This document shows, piece by piece, positions 48,563 to 60,265 of a DNA stretch of 64,000 nt (position 1 is the first letter of the stretch; each line of letters begins with the position of its first letter). Origin of the DNA: Cordia subcordata (taxonomy: Eukaryota; Streptophyta; Magnoliopsida; Boraginales; Cordiaceae); the NCBI GenBank assembly GCA_028554755.1, contig JAPTOF010000002.1, forward strand, positions 27,833,001 to 27,897,000, written 5' to 3'. The notes under the pieces were generated by a model. That model worked only from the letters and a program-made list of their open reading frames with translations. It did not search any database and was not told the origin of the DNA. Position numbers and translations under genes: made by a program.

Positions 48563-49068
48563 ATTGAAAGATCTGATAATTAAACTAACTATATATCGAG
48601 AAAATAGTACTACATATCAGTATTTAATTTCTTTACTCTTTTCTTATAATAAAATTTTTTATCATAGGTATGAAAAAATAAAAGATTTAATAAATAATAT
48701 TCTCATCATATAAACAAGACCCCGAAGAATAGAAGGATAATATACAATATTTATTCTATTGAAGGAGGAGGTAAGAAATCGGTGATTATGTAATCATTAC
48801 AATGAAAGCAAATCAATTTTGTTGCCATATTGGATAATAACTGCAAAAACTAACAAAGCAATAACTTTAATCTTTTGTTTTCAAATAATGAAGATATCCA
48901 CTGATATATTTCATTCTCAAGTTTCAAACTTATTTGGTGAGGACACCACACACTACTCTCGCTACTGGGTCGACATTTTAAGATTCAAGGTTGGCAGTAC
49001 GAGAGCGTCACCTACTATAGGCGGCCGATTATTAGTTAATTTGGCCCGCCACCAGTTGTGGACGTTGA

Positions 49069-49940
49069 TGGCTCGTTTGTATTAAGGGTTGTTAGGTAAA
49101 ATTAACGGTTTGAGCAGCTTGTAGTAGTTGATAGTAGTTTGATTAGCTGATAGATATTAGAAATTATGTTCGATAGAATAGCTGTTGAATTAGTTTAAGA
49201 ACATAAAATAATGTAAAAAAATTGAAATTACGATATTGTTATTATTATGATAAGTATGATTATTATTACTATTATTAAAATAAGATAATTTATTTATAGT
49301 TAGATACATGTTTCTTACAATAATATTTTATTATTAAAGCATAACAAAATATTTTTTTGGATAAATTAATTTTATTAACATTATAAAAGTATCTTTTCAC
49401 TGAAGAAATACTTTTTAATTGATGAAAAATTTATTTTGTCAAAGAGAAATAATAAATAGACAAATAAGACTTACAATTTTTTTTTTTTTTGTAAATTTTG
49501 ATATGGATAGTGTTTAAAATTAATTTTGTCTTATTTTAGATTTATATTTGAAAAAGACAATGTAAAAATGTAGGGAGAGATTGCATAGTGGATAAAATCA
49601 TCAAAAAGTATTGAATAGAGGGTAAGATTGTCAAAAAAAACACTGAAACACTAAATCTTCCCAGAATTTTTTTTTAACCCTCCACTCCTATCCTAACTAC
49701 TCATCCCTTGTGGGATTTGAACCTAAGACCTCGTTCTTGGAGAAAGTAGCCTCAATCCCTCATACTCCCTCATCCCAAATCATGCCTAAAACATTAATAA
49801 TATTAGCATTTTAGAAATACTACTTCAAATACTATTTCAAATTGAAGCATTATTTAAAATACTATTTTGCTAAATAACAAAAATTGGACTAAGTTAAAAT
49901 ACTAAACATTAGTTAAAACACTATTATCGAACAAGACCTA
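49069..49940. mobile_element. Possible MITE, about 870 bp
   Basis: GGCTCGTTTGTATTAAG at the left and CTATTATCGAACAAGACC at the right are loosely inverse. The interior is A/T-rich and holds a SINE-like box at about 49655-49775. The family assignment is weak. Confidence 0.3.
49655..49775. repeat. SINE-like fragment
   Basis: Contains GGGATTTGAACCTAAGACCT, a box B-like tRNA word, followed by TTCTTGGAGAAAGTAGCCTC. It is similar in word order to the segment near 57.6 kb. Confidence 0.35.
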
Positions 49941-50458
49941 ATTTTTTGACAAAAAAGTAATTTTTATATAATTTTTTAAAATGTATGTTTTAAGAAGTAA
50001 AATGTTTTATTTTTTCGAAAAGGTTGATTCTAGATTTTATAAATATAAATTTAAACTTTTTTTTTTTACAAAATAAAGATATTATTTTAATAAAAAAGTA
50101 TTTTTTCACAAGAAAAACCAATTGGAAGGGACTGTCATTGAGAGTATGGAAACTGATTTTTTGTGCTCATTAAAGCTGTTAGTTTATGTCAATGTCACCG
50201 ATGACAATAAATTGGAAAAAAGAAAAAGGAAAAAGAAGAAGAAAAACAGAAAGTGATTTCCCTTGAAAGCCTCTTCATTGCTAACTCAAATGCCTGCATG
50301 TGTCTGCACTTTTCTATTTAACATTTTTTCCTGTTCTTTTATTTAGCTCTTTTCATTCAGGCCAACTAAAGACAAACATAAAAGTTTTTCTTAATGGAAG
50401 CTAAACGACAAGAAATATAATAATCCCTTAAAAATAACCACGTGTTTTTTAAGAATTA

Positions 50459-50675
50459 GGGTTGCTTTGTATTGATTTTTTTTAAAAGTGTTTTTTAATA
50501 TTTTTAAGAATTAGTTTTTTTTAAACGGTAAAAATTTTGACTTTTAAAAAAATATGTATTAGAGTTTTTTTTAGATTTTTAATTTTTTTAAAGTCAAATT
50601 AATAATTATTACAAATTTAATATAATTTTTTCATAAAAAATATTTTTTTCTAAAAAAGTCAATTCAAACAGGCCC
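50459..50675. mobile_element. MITE, GGGCYYGTTT family (217 bp)
   Basis: Left end GGGTTGCTTTGTATTGATTT, right end AAGTCAATTCAAACAGGCCC, with TTA on both sides (50456-50458 and 50676-50678). Confidence 0.78.
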
Positions 50676-51597
50676 TTAACCAAATTGGCCCATGGAAATA
50701 TCTCCCAAATTGTCTGCAAGACTGATGAACAAAATAATTATCCCACTTAATTAATTTTTCCATTAATTAGTGACATGTCTGTTACACTTTGATTAATTTC
50801 AGGCTATTCATTGTATCCTACTTAAATTTTGTCCCATGAACGTCAAGAAGTTTTCAAATAATGTGAAAGATTGAGGTTTTGGATCCAGAAGAGATATTCT
50901 TCGGGTCAGGATCTTCTCATATTATTAATTTTTCAAATTGATATGAGATAAAAAATTATAACTATTCATGTGTATAGAATTTAATCTTAGACGTTTATAA
51001 AATTCAAATTTTAAAAAAAATGGACAAAATGAGGGAGAAAAGACATTTTAAAAAAATTATTTTTTTGTTTAAATTTAATTTTTGTAAATGGATGAAATTA
51101 TATAATTTATATATAAATAGTTAATATTTTTTTCATGTCAATACAAAAGGAGAATTGGTACAAAACAAATCCTAATTTGAGAAACCTCAGGGCCCAAAAC
51201 TTCAAGGCCGATTGACTAGTAAAACACGTGGTGTGATTCACATTTGTTGTGGTCCGATGATGTCAGAGCATGATGGGGAATATATATAGTAATGGAATAT
51301 TTGATTGAAGGGAGAGAAAAGTAAGAAAGATGAAGAAGCAACAGCGGCAGAGGATGACGGAAGAGTGAAAAAGTGGAGGAGATTGTGGAATACAAAGCAA
51401 GAAAGAAGAAGTCAGGGAGGCCCGCCCAAAAAAATAAGGAAAAGTCAGGGAGACAAAAGTTAAAGTAAAAAGTAAAATAAAAAAAAATCAAAAGATTTAG
51501 CAGTTCTTAACTGTAATATAAGTGGTTTCGAAATCAATTATCTTCAGTAACATATAATTAATTTTTTATCTCTCTTGAATTAAAAAAATTAGAATAA

Positions 51598-51833
51598 GAG
51601 TTTATTTCAAATGATTTTTTTCAAAAGTGTTATTTTATAATATTTTTTAAAAAGCATTTTTTTTTGAGAAGTTAAAATTTTTAACTTTTTTAAAAAAAGT
51701 TAAATTTGAGCTCAATTTTTTTTAAAAAATTTAATTTTTTTTAAAAATAAGCCTAGTTATTACAAAAAGATTTTTTTTTTTCAAATAAAAGATGTTTTTC
51801 ATGGGGAAAAAAAAAACTGATGCAAACAAGCCC
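51598..51833. mobile_element. MITE, GGGCYYGTTT family (236 bp)
   Basis: Left end GAGTTTATTTCAAATGATTT, right end ACTGATGCAAACAAGCCC, with TAA on both sides (51595-51597 and 51834-51836). Confidence 0.75.
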
Positions 51834-52407
51834 TAAGTGGTGCAAGGAGTAAGAGGTAAATAAATGGTAAGGGCAGAATAATAATTTGCAGTCAATTTTA
51901 AAAAGAAATGTCGGCAAATCCTTATTAATCCAACGCATATGAATTGGGCCTGGACAACTGTATTCATAAATATGAAGTACAATATACTATTTTATCCACC
52001 CATATAAATGTGAATCTTACGCTAGAAAGAAAGGAATCAAAAGCTTAGCAGGAGATAAATAAAGAAAATGCCAAGGAATTAGAAGGGAAGACTAAAGGTA
52101 TGGGAAAACGGTAAAAAGGAAAAGGAATTGGAATAATTGGTGAAAAGGAGAAGGATAAATGAATGATTAGAACGGATAATTGTAATTGTATGTAAATATT
52201 AAGGGAGATTCAGTAGTTTTGTATGAATTTAGATGAAAAATCAATATAATCCCAACATAAAAGGTATTCATCTCATTTTCCAAAAAAAGTAAAAAAGTTT
52301 TGAGTTACATTTTTCTTAATCCATGTCAATTGCATCTAATGATCCTTTCAAGAGATTAATTTTAAATCCTTGTTGAATAATTTTAATAATTTGAGTTAGC
52401 ATGAATC

Positions 52408-52600
52408 TTAACCGAAGTCAGTTGTATTTACAAGAGCTGCTCCAACTATGCCAACCCTCATCTTGTAAACAAAGGTCGAACTCGGCAGCACACGTGTCAC
52501 AAGTGCCAGACCAGACACCAACGCTCCATAAGCTTGCCTACAAAGTGCTTCCAGTGGACCCGGGCACTCACCATTCCAACCGACAGATATGTACATCATA
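52408..52600 (-). pseudogene. MATE carrier remnant
   Basis: On the minus strand the words LEALCRQAYGA and, directly after, FVYKMRVGIVGAALVNTTDFG correspond to two parts of a MATE exon 2 that are about 115 residues apart in the intact gene at 41.5-47.3 kb. The middle has been deleted. Just before LEALC a short insertion of about 8 bases shifts the frame away from an upstream Gly-Met-Val-Ser-Ala. Same strand and only about 5 kb upstream of the intact MATE gene, so it is probably the rest of a tandem duplicate. Confidence 0.7.
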
Positions 52601-53007
52601 AAGGTGGCAGCAAAGGAGAATAAACATGTCAAAATCAGTGGGACTTTTTTTTTTTTTTTTTTCTCTCCCTCTCTCTCTTTCTTTTTCTTTTTTCTTTTTG
52701 CTAAATAAACAATGCACTGCCACTCATATTTAAAAACTGTGCAGAAAGCAGACCAATTCAAGTCAGGATATCCAAGTCCATATTCTAATCATTATAAATG
52801 AACCAATTAATTTTAGAGTCAGCATATCTCCTACTAACACTGATAATATGTTTTATATCAAAAAAAAAATATTAGCAAACAAGTATTTTCACTTAATACC
52901 AAAAGCTGATGGATCCGTTTTTCTTGTGTCAAATGTGATATACAACGGCTTCAAAAAAATAATTTAATCTTCCTAACTTGAAGAGAGTTCACTTTCAATT
53001 TATAGAT

Positions 53008-53328
53008 TTACCATCTACACGCCCCGTCCCAGTAGCTAATCCAATGTGGTCCCTTGACCATCTTCATGCCTTTTTGCCGAATACGTCTACTCAACCTACG
53101 TTCAAAATAAAGATGGTCATGATTTTCCATATTCCAACAACAAAAAGTACAATATGGATCAATTGCCAAACCCCAAGACACCCACCTGAATTTTGTAGGA
53201 TTCCTATCCAAGAACGTGAGCCAGGAACAAAAGGCATATCTTGGGTAATGTCCCTTAAACCAGACTGTAAAATACCAATTAACACGGCCGTGTTTGCTAT
53301 GGCAGGCTTCCCAAGCAGAACTAGAAGT
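53008..53328 (-). pseudogene. LINE retrotransposon ORF2 fragment (zf-RVT domain)
   Basis: An open minus-strand frame of about 105 codons reads, in order, SAWEACHSKHGRVNWYFTVW, then FKGHYPRYAFCSWL, then DPYCTFCCWNMENHDHLYFE. This is the order of the zf-RVT domain found at the C-terminal end of plant LINE reverse-transcriptase proteins: a Trp-rich start, a PRYAFCSWL block, then Cys-x2-Cys and His-Asp-His-Leu. The expected Cys after HLYFE is Arg. No reverse transcriptase part is present next to it, so it is a truncated relic. Confidence 0.75.
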
Positions 53329-56300
53329 TGAAATGATAAAATAAAATCATGACACTAATCGAGAAATATAACCCCTCTCATATCATGCTTAAGAAGTAGA
53401 CAAAGTCCTGCTGATGGGGATGTGAGAACCTGCCTGCCGATGGGCTCAGCTTTCACTAGCTAGGCTTTCGCTTTTTGGGCCAGAACATGGACATTGTGAC
53501 TATCTTACAGCTCAAAAAAAAAAAAAAACCTAAGTATATATATTTTTGAGTTGAGCTAAAAAAAAAATATATATATATATATGTATGTATATAGCTAATT
53601 ATTAATTTGATGGAATAATTTGAATAAATTTGCTACATACAAGTAGAATATGCTTGTTGGTTACAACCATAGTTGACCTTTCTGAACCTTAATTAGGATA
53701 TATGGAATAGTGATGTATATACATTTGAGACCGACTGTAGTTTTGTTAAGCCCTAATCTACAAAAATGTATATTTACTGTATATTTCTTTTAGTTTATCA
53801 TTTTGTTTTTGTAAGGGTTAAAAGATTTTTATCTTTGTGCAGGCATGATAATGCCTCAATCTCGATTTGACTATTTGAGAAACACAATTCTTAATTTTCA
53901 AAATCATTTCATTTTAACTGGTCTGCTAATATTTTAAAAATGCCGTACATTTAACGAGTTTTTAGTTTCTTCTCCTAAACCTAACAAATTTCACGCAATA
54001 GTTACATGCATGCTGAAGGGAAAAGGATTCCCCCATTTTTGAATTTCTACTTTTTTCACCAAAGATTTAGTGATCAAGTGGTATACCTCTCATTTTTTGT
54101 GTGAGTAGATTTAAAGATCAATTCCTGCTATATACACGTTGTAATAGACCTTTGGCTTTTTTACAAGTGAAAAAGAATTTCTACTTTTTCAAAATCTATT
54201 TTAAAAGCTAATCTTCATGCATGGGAAGGAGAATTAATTAAACACCAAACTAACCTTTTCAAAATAAATTTTAAAACGACGATGAACGTTGAAAAATGAA
54301 ATCTAAAATAGTTCATGATTCACTTCATCCCGGGAAGACGAGACTCATGATTCTTTTTTACTTTTGTTCTTGGTAGTTCTAATGAAAGTCAACATTGATT
54401 AAGTAGCCATCCTTTTAGAGTGAGAGAATCCCTTGTTATCCTTCTCAACCAAGATACAGAAATTTATGAGGCAATGGATCAACATTCCATAGTTTGTCAA
54501 GATTGAAATTTGTCAATCAATTCACACAACAATTAACTTTTCTGTACACATGACCTTCTCAGTCACAAGGTATATATATAGCAAGCAAGTCTCTATATCT
54601 TTTCTTCATGGCACGGGAAGTTCTTCGCCAAACATGAAAACAAACAAAACATGGGAAGGCGATCTTTTTGCCACGAGAAAAATTAAATTAAGAGGGCAAG
54701 CAACCGCAGCAGAGACATTCTAATTGGAAACTTCAAATCATCTTCTGGCCGACAACATTTTTTTCCTAATCCATCTTAATCCTGTACTGTGCTCAAAAAG
54801 TATAATAATATGCGTGGATCTTTATCAATTAAGTTGACATTAACCAATAACTTCAGTCTCATTGGACTGACCAAAAAACAAATTCTTCATTGGACTTCAC
54901 CTACCAATGCCAAGATAAATAGTAAAACGTACAAAAAGTAATGCGATAATATTTTAAAAGGATTGATCAGACAAATTGAATTTTGTTCACACTAGAGTTG
55001 ACTATATCAACTGGTTTGTTGGCATATCCAATGGAGACACACGAGCACTTTTATGTTTTGTTTCAACTACTGAAACAATTATTACTCCAATGACCACCTC
55101 ACAGGTTTTGCAACCAAGCTGGCCGCTTAATTTGCTTAGATAGTGGCCAACTTAAAACGAAGGCTTTTCAAAGTGAGAACAATGATTCATAAGAATGACT
55201 AAAATATGAAGCTTGGCTGTGAAGAATTATTGAGAATTTTGTTAAAGAAATATTTTAATTTATTAGGTAACAAGATAGTATTTTGAGAAGAAAATTGTTG
55301 AAGAATATATATAAATGTAGCCAAACTTCTCTTTTTAACCGTTTAAAATTTTCAGAGTTTACGTCATGAGTTCAAATCTTACCGTCACCTATTTTAAAAT
55401 ATTAAAATTAAGTATATGAAAGCTTGAAATAAAATTTCACTTGCAGGGTGATCAGAGAGTGCATTGAAGATAATAATAAAACTAACAAACTTTTTCAATT
55501 TACAAGTTGAATGAGGCCCTAATAAGACAGTATATAAACAAAATTATATGATAATGAGATCACTAATTTTGGTCGTAGCACATGGCCTGATGCAACTTGC
55601 AGAAGCTTTCACAGTATTTTTTCCATTAACAAACACAATAGCAGCCGGTACTTATTCAGCATTTTCAACTAACACTACACCATATATGCTAATCGTGACA
55701 CAACGTGTCTTAGTTTAGATGCCAATTTGCAAGATGTTGCTATTGCTATTTGATAAACAAAGACTCCTCTCTATTCTTATTTGGTCCTCAAGTATTAATT
55801 CTTCCAATGATTTTATATTTAATTTACTCACACGACACGTTCTATTATATACTTCTTGTGTACAAAGTATTGAATAATATGTAACGACAAAGTTAGATGG
55901 CCGCTCATTGTGAAGGGTTACAAATAGATGAGTTTCAATCGACTTAAAAATACATTAAGGGACAAATCATTTTATCATCTAATTTTCGCATTGAATTTTT
56001 TCAATATAATGTTACTTAAATTAAAATTTTCGTTTCGTTATTAACAAATAAAGCATGTCGATTTTGTTGGCCATGGGATTTTTTCACGATCGAGTTGATT
56101 AAAAAATAATTTCCATATTTCAACACGCATCTAGATTAAGGTAGCTTACCCTCTCATCATGCCTCGGTGTAATTCATTCCTTATCCTTGGAGAACAAGTA
56201 TTATCTAATTGCACGATGTGGTTAAAATTCAGCAAATATTATCTGATTGATGAGGGGAACAATTAAAAAGAGAAAAACTCATTGACTATTCCTAATACAA

Positions 56301-56467
56301 GGTCAATTTATATTTCAAAAGTTTAGATAATTAATATCCCAATTGTCATTTTCAATTGCCGTTAGCATGAGAATTGTTATGTGTGTAGCGTAATTAGATC
56401 ATGAAATGTTATGAACTAATAAGCCACGCAAGAGATATTCGTGCTTGAAAAATTGCCATTTTGTGGG

Positions 56468-56477
56468 ATTATATATA
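56468..56477 (+). promoter_or_regulatory. Candidate TATA box of the proline-rich gene
   Basis: GATTATATATAC lies about 85 bp before the likely ATG at 56556, a usual distance for a plant gene with a short leader. Confidence 0.55.
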
Positions 56478-56555
56478 CTCGGCATGTGGCCACTTTCTTG
56501 ATACATTGGAGTTGTTCATAGTGATCACAAAATGCCTTCTCGCAGAAGCATCAAA

Positions 56556-57362
56556 ATGGCTTATCCATACAATTCCCCTCCACCACCACCATCCCACCCT
56601 CCACCTCCACCTCCACCTCCACCTCCACCACCACCACCACCACCACCACCACCTCCTCCTCCGCCAACATCACCCCCTTGCAAACATTGTCACGAACATC
56701 CACCACGATCACCACCTACTCCAGCTCCAGCACCACCACCATTATCACCACCTCCTGGGGGTCCAGCTAAGCCACCAAAACCCTCAAAACCTCCAGCCGA
56801 GCCACCACATCACCACCATTACCCACCAAGCCCACCCGGTGGCCCAGCCCATCCACCAGAAATGCCACCACCACCTAAGACTTCCCCACCAGCTCAGCCA
56901 CCTCATGTCTCCCCTCCCGGTGGCCCAACCACCCCACCCAAACCACCAGTTTCACCACCAAAAGCTATGCCTCCTAGTGGCGGTGAACCGGTGTCGCCAC
57001 CGAATTACTCCGCCCCACCAAAGGCTTCACCACCTTCACGCGGGCCATACCCTAGCCCTGGTCCAAAGAGGCCACCACATGGTTGGCCACCTTCAAAGCA
57101 ACCTCCAGTAGCATCACCACCTGGTTTTCCCAACATCCCACTACCACCACCCCCTTCTCTTCCACCATCATCAAATATTTTGACTCCGCCACCACCAGGC
57201 GGCGGAGGCAACAAGCACACCACTGCCATCGTTGTGGGTGCAACACTTGGTGGCGTGTTCTTCTTAGCATTCCTCGCAGCTGGTCTCTTTTGGGCAGCCA
57301 AGAAAATGAAGAAGCCCATTTTGGCTCCACCTCATGCAGAAGAGCATCATCCACATCATTAA
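56556..57362 (+). CDS. Proline-rich membrane-anchored protein (TED7-like)
   Basis: Intronless, 268 residues from the ATG at 56556 (MAYPYNSPPPPP). An in-frame ATG at 56532 would add eight residues (MPSRRSIK); the later start resembles the usual MASP/MAYP start of the family. Residues 1-195 are extensin-like Pro-rich sequence with a near-pure Pro run (about residues 14-37), PPGGP repeats and His-rich parts. A Gly-rich GGGGNKHTTAIVVG turn leads into one membrane segment (about 227-249) and a short Lys/His tail ending HHPHH. The layout, Pro-rich ectodomain plus one span and a basic tail, fits tracheary-element differentiation-related protein 7. It could equally be called an extensin-like receptor-less wall protein. 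No signal peptide is seen, also true of TED7. Confidence 0.72.
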   Translation: MAYPYNSPPPPPSHPPPPPPPPPPPPPPPPPPPPPPPTSPPCKHCHEHPPRSPPTPAPAPPPLSPPPGGPAKPPKPSKPPAEPPHHHHYPPSPPGGPAHPPEMPPPPKTSPPAQPPHVSPPGGPTTPPKPPVSPPKAMPPSGGEPVSPPNYSAPPKASPPSRGPYPSPGPKRPPHGWPPSKQPPVASPPGFPNIPLPPPPSLPPSSNILTPPPPGGGGNKHTTAIVVGATLGGVFFLAFLAAGLFWAAKKMKKPILAPPHAEEHHPHH

Positions 57363-57555
57363 AACCATAAAAAATACCTCCAAAAATGATGATTGTTATT
57401 TAACATTCTTATTTGGGTGCTTATTTAATTTCATCTTTCTTAGGCTGCAATAAAAGGAGAAATCTATATGCTTCGTTACATTTCTCGACATACATGTACG
57501 TTGAATCTCCAAAGTCTACTGTGCAGTGTCTTATATTCCTCTTTCATACAGTTTC

Positions 57556-57662
57556 TTTTTTTTTTTTTTTTTTTAAGTTAAGCCTTCACCCCATGGAATT
57601 GAACTTTGGACCTTACGTTCGGAGAAGATAGTTTCAATAATTTGAATTATCCCCTAATCTCT
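57556..57662 (-). repeat. SINE-like fragment
   Basis: On the minus strand: AGGGGATAATTCAAATTATTG, AAACTATCTTCTCCGAACG, then a box B-like AGTTCAATTCC. It shares the GATA..AATTATTGAAAC words with the segment in bHLH intron 2. Confidence 0.4.
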
Positions 57663-58979
57663 CCTCTTTCATACATAGTTAATTTGCTGTTTCAATAATG
57701 TAATTTTCTTAGTGGAGTATATTGTATGTTGATAATATATTTAAATTTGTGTGTCAATATTCATTCAAAAGTTGATTCATATATGCGAACTGTGTGATGT
57801 ATCAAAGAATGATTATATTGTGTGCCGACTACATATATCATAAAGAGACATCTTCTGGCTCATTGGCGCATGACACAAATAAAGTAAATTTTGTTTCGTT
57901 TTCAACTGATGCATCAATTATGCTTTCGTGGTCGCAATACCAGCATTTCCGCTTGAGCTGATAGTTTCATATGCTGAGAAGTTTAAAAAACACACACACA
58001 CATACACACTTATGCTTGTTTATGCAATGGTGCAAACCATAAAATAATTAATGCGGTTTATATGTGAAAGGAATTTTGCTGTCTGTAAGGTTTGACAGAA
58101 TTATTTAGACAAGAAAAATATCAGCAGCTCTCATAAATAAACTGAAATAATCAGTAAACAACAAAAGGAAAAAAATATAGTACATTTGCTTAAATTAGAG
58201 ATGGATGTGTCGATAAACTTCAATTCATAAGGAACTCGGAACACTTATTCAAATGATTTTTTATTGGTCACACTGAGCATATATCCCAAGCCCTCACAAT
58301 ATTATGTAATTACAATTAAAAATCTCATTTTGTGTTTTATTAAAAAGGAGTTTGACATTTCAATGAAAGTTATTCCACAAACAATATATAAGTGGAATGT
58401 AATTGTCAATCAGAAACAGTATACAAATCTCAATTTGTGTTTTAATAAAGATCTCAATTTATGTTTCTTGCTAATTTTGCGTACAAAAAGATTTTTTCTT
58501 TTTCTTTTTTCTTCCAAACGATAGTTCGGTACAAAATACCTATTACATCATACAGAAAAAGTGAGTAAATTAAATATAAACGAACAAATGAACCTACTTT
58601 TGACCAGTGAATCATTTGAAGGAAAAAGAAAAAATTGAAGTGAAAGATTCGAGGTACGTGGTGCCGTAGCTAATAAGCCGCCCTAAACCTCATTTTGCAA
58701 CTCAATTTCTTTGCGTCATAATACTCACAAGTTCTCAAATCATCGATTATTTTATCATAGATGAGGTGAAAAAGGACGTGTAGAAAATATTTGCAGGGAA
58801 AAGCGAAAAAGTTGAATATCTTAATATGAAGTTCATGACTGGACCTCCAGAGTACCTACAACTGACCGGATGTGAACAGGGTAACCAACCCGTAAGTTAG
58901 ATATTCCGTTGTTCTATTTTGTTTTCATTTTTAATTAAGTTGTAATTTGAATAAACAATAAATGATACAAGTATTTAAT

Positions 58980-59060
58980 ATCTCTCTCTCTCTCTCTCTC
59001 TCTCTATTTATATATACATGTATGTATGTATGTATGTATGTATGTATGTATGTGTGTATG
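58980..59060. repeat. (TC)n / (TATG)n compound microsatellite
   Basis: About 12 TC units are followed by an AT stretch and then about nine TATG units. Confidence 0.93.
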
Positions 59061-60265
59061 CACACTAATTTAGGAACGCGTATACAGTGAAAATAATTGT
59101 TCTGTTGCTTTCGGACTGAAAAATGGATATATATTGACCATATTTGGAATAGTTATTTTTTGCCTACTTGATGGCATAAAAATGATAGATGTTAAAATGA
59201 GGGCAGGTCTAATTCTAATTGAAGGGATCTATATAGGCTAATTTGCTTGAGTTCAGAAAATAATTAAGCAGCAAAAACACTGTTTTCACTTTGGCTTATG
59301 AAATTGCCTCAGCAATCGTATATATTGCATCAATTAATTAATTATGCGTTGCATAATACGTTTTACATTCTCAATATAAACCCAGCAACGTATAGTGTAA
59401 CATAGATAACAGCGAATCCAATTTAAGTCCTAGCTAGCATTTTTACAAAATTAGAGCTTGAAAAAAGCAAAATCAAAGTTTAATATAGTAATTATAAGAA
59501 TTTATATACCTAAATTAAGATGGATCAGCTTTATACTAGGCACACTATAGCATACACGTGCAGGCCTGGGACCATTTCATAAGCTCAATTATTTGGGCCT
59601 TAGCAGTATAAATGTTGGTAATTGGGAGTCCACCTTCACCAGTTGCAAATCCCCTCGAGTTTAATTTCCCAAATTTTTCAGGGTTTATTAAGAGTTTTGG
59701 ATCTATACTAATTTGAGCACCTCTTAGTTTTGGGTGAGCAATAGCCAATTAGCTAAATTTAGTTAATTTATTACCCCAACAATCTAGGTATTTGTTTGAC
59801 TAATAATGCTAGATAAGGCTCCTTTCCTTTTTATTTTTAATCACTCAGCACTGCTATAAACAGTGGTATTTGTTCATTAATTGGCAATCCACGATCTGAA
59901 TTGAACATTTCACTTTTTTAATATAGTTTTGGAAAAGAAATTTTATTGTGATTTTTTAATTGATTTACCATTGAGGAATTGGAAATTAGAGAATAATAAT
60001 TAACTAGGGATTCGAGAATTTCTAAAATTTAAACGAAGTAAAATCCAAAAGTAAACCAAACCAAACGTGATCAACATCCAATGGTGATGTAACTAATCCA
60101 AAGTATAAACAAAAATACATAATCAAACGTTTAAATATATTCCATAGTAAAAATTTAAGATGGCATTTAATTATTAAAGTAATTACATTCGACTATACAT
60201 TATATACAAAACACATAAAAATAGTTGCTCATTCTAGCTTGGTAGTGAATTATAAGTGCCTTAGG

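Larger units (their letters stand above)
47258..52407. other. Intergenic, repeats only
   Basis: 5' flank of the MATE gene, then a foldback copy, an AT microsatellite (about 48529-48554), a MITE-like element and two family MITEs. The frame at 48819-49085 has no recognised domain. No gene seen. Confidence 0.5.
52408..56460. other. Intergenic with two gene remnants
   Basis: Besides the MATE and LINE remnants nothing coding is recognised. The segment includes a TC/T-rich tract (about 52647-52700), an AT microsatellite (about 53566-53581) and, at 55.34-55.44 kb, a short phrase similar to the TRIM-like internal region at 35.8 kb. Confidence 0.5.
57363..60265. other. Intergenic, no gene seen
   Basis: Contains a SINE-like fragment near 57.6 kb, a compound microsatellite at 58.98 kb and a 67-codon minus-strand frame at 59545-59748 discussed under rejected items. 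No recognised gene. Confidence 0.45.

Noticed and set aside
48819..49085. Plus-strand 88-codon frame
   Set aside because: No recognisable domain; its end overlaps the left end of a possible MITE.
56461..57111. His-rich plus-strand frame overlapping the proline-rich gene
   Set aside because: It is the shifted reading of the CCA/CAC repeats; the Pro-rich frame has the membrane segment and a family-like layout.
59545..59748. Minus-strand 67-codon frame with ordinary, protein-like composition
   Set aside because: It begins right after a stop at a TTG, has no ATG start, and I recognise no family. An open stretch this long is not rare in 64 kb on six frames. A protein database search would decide.
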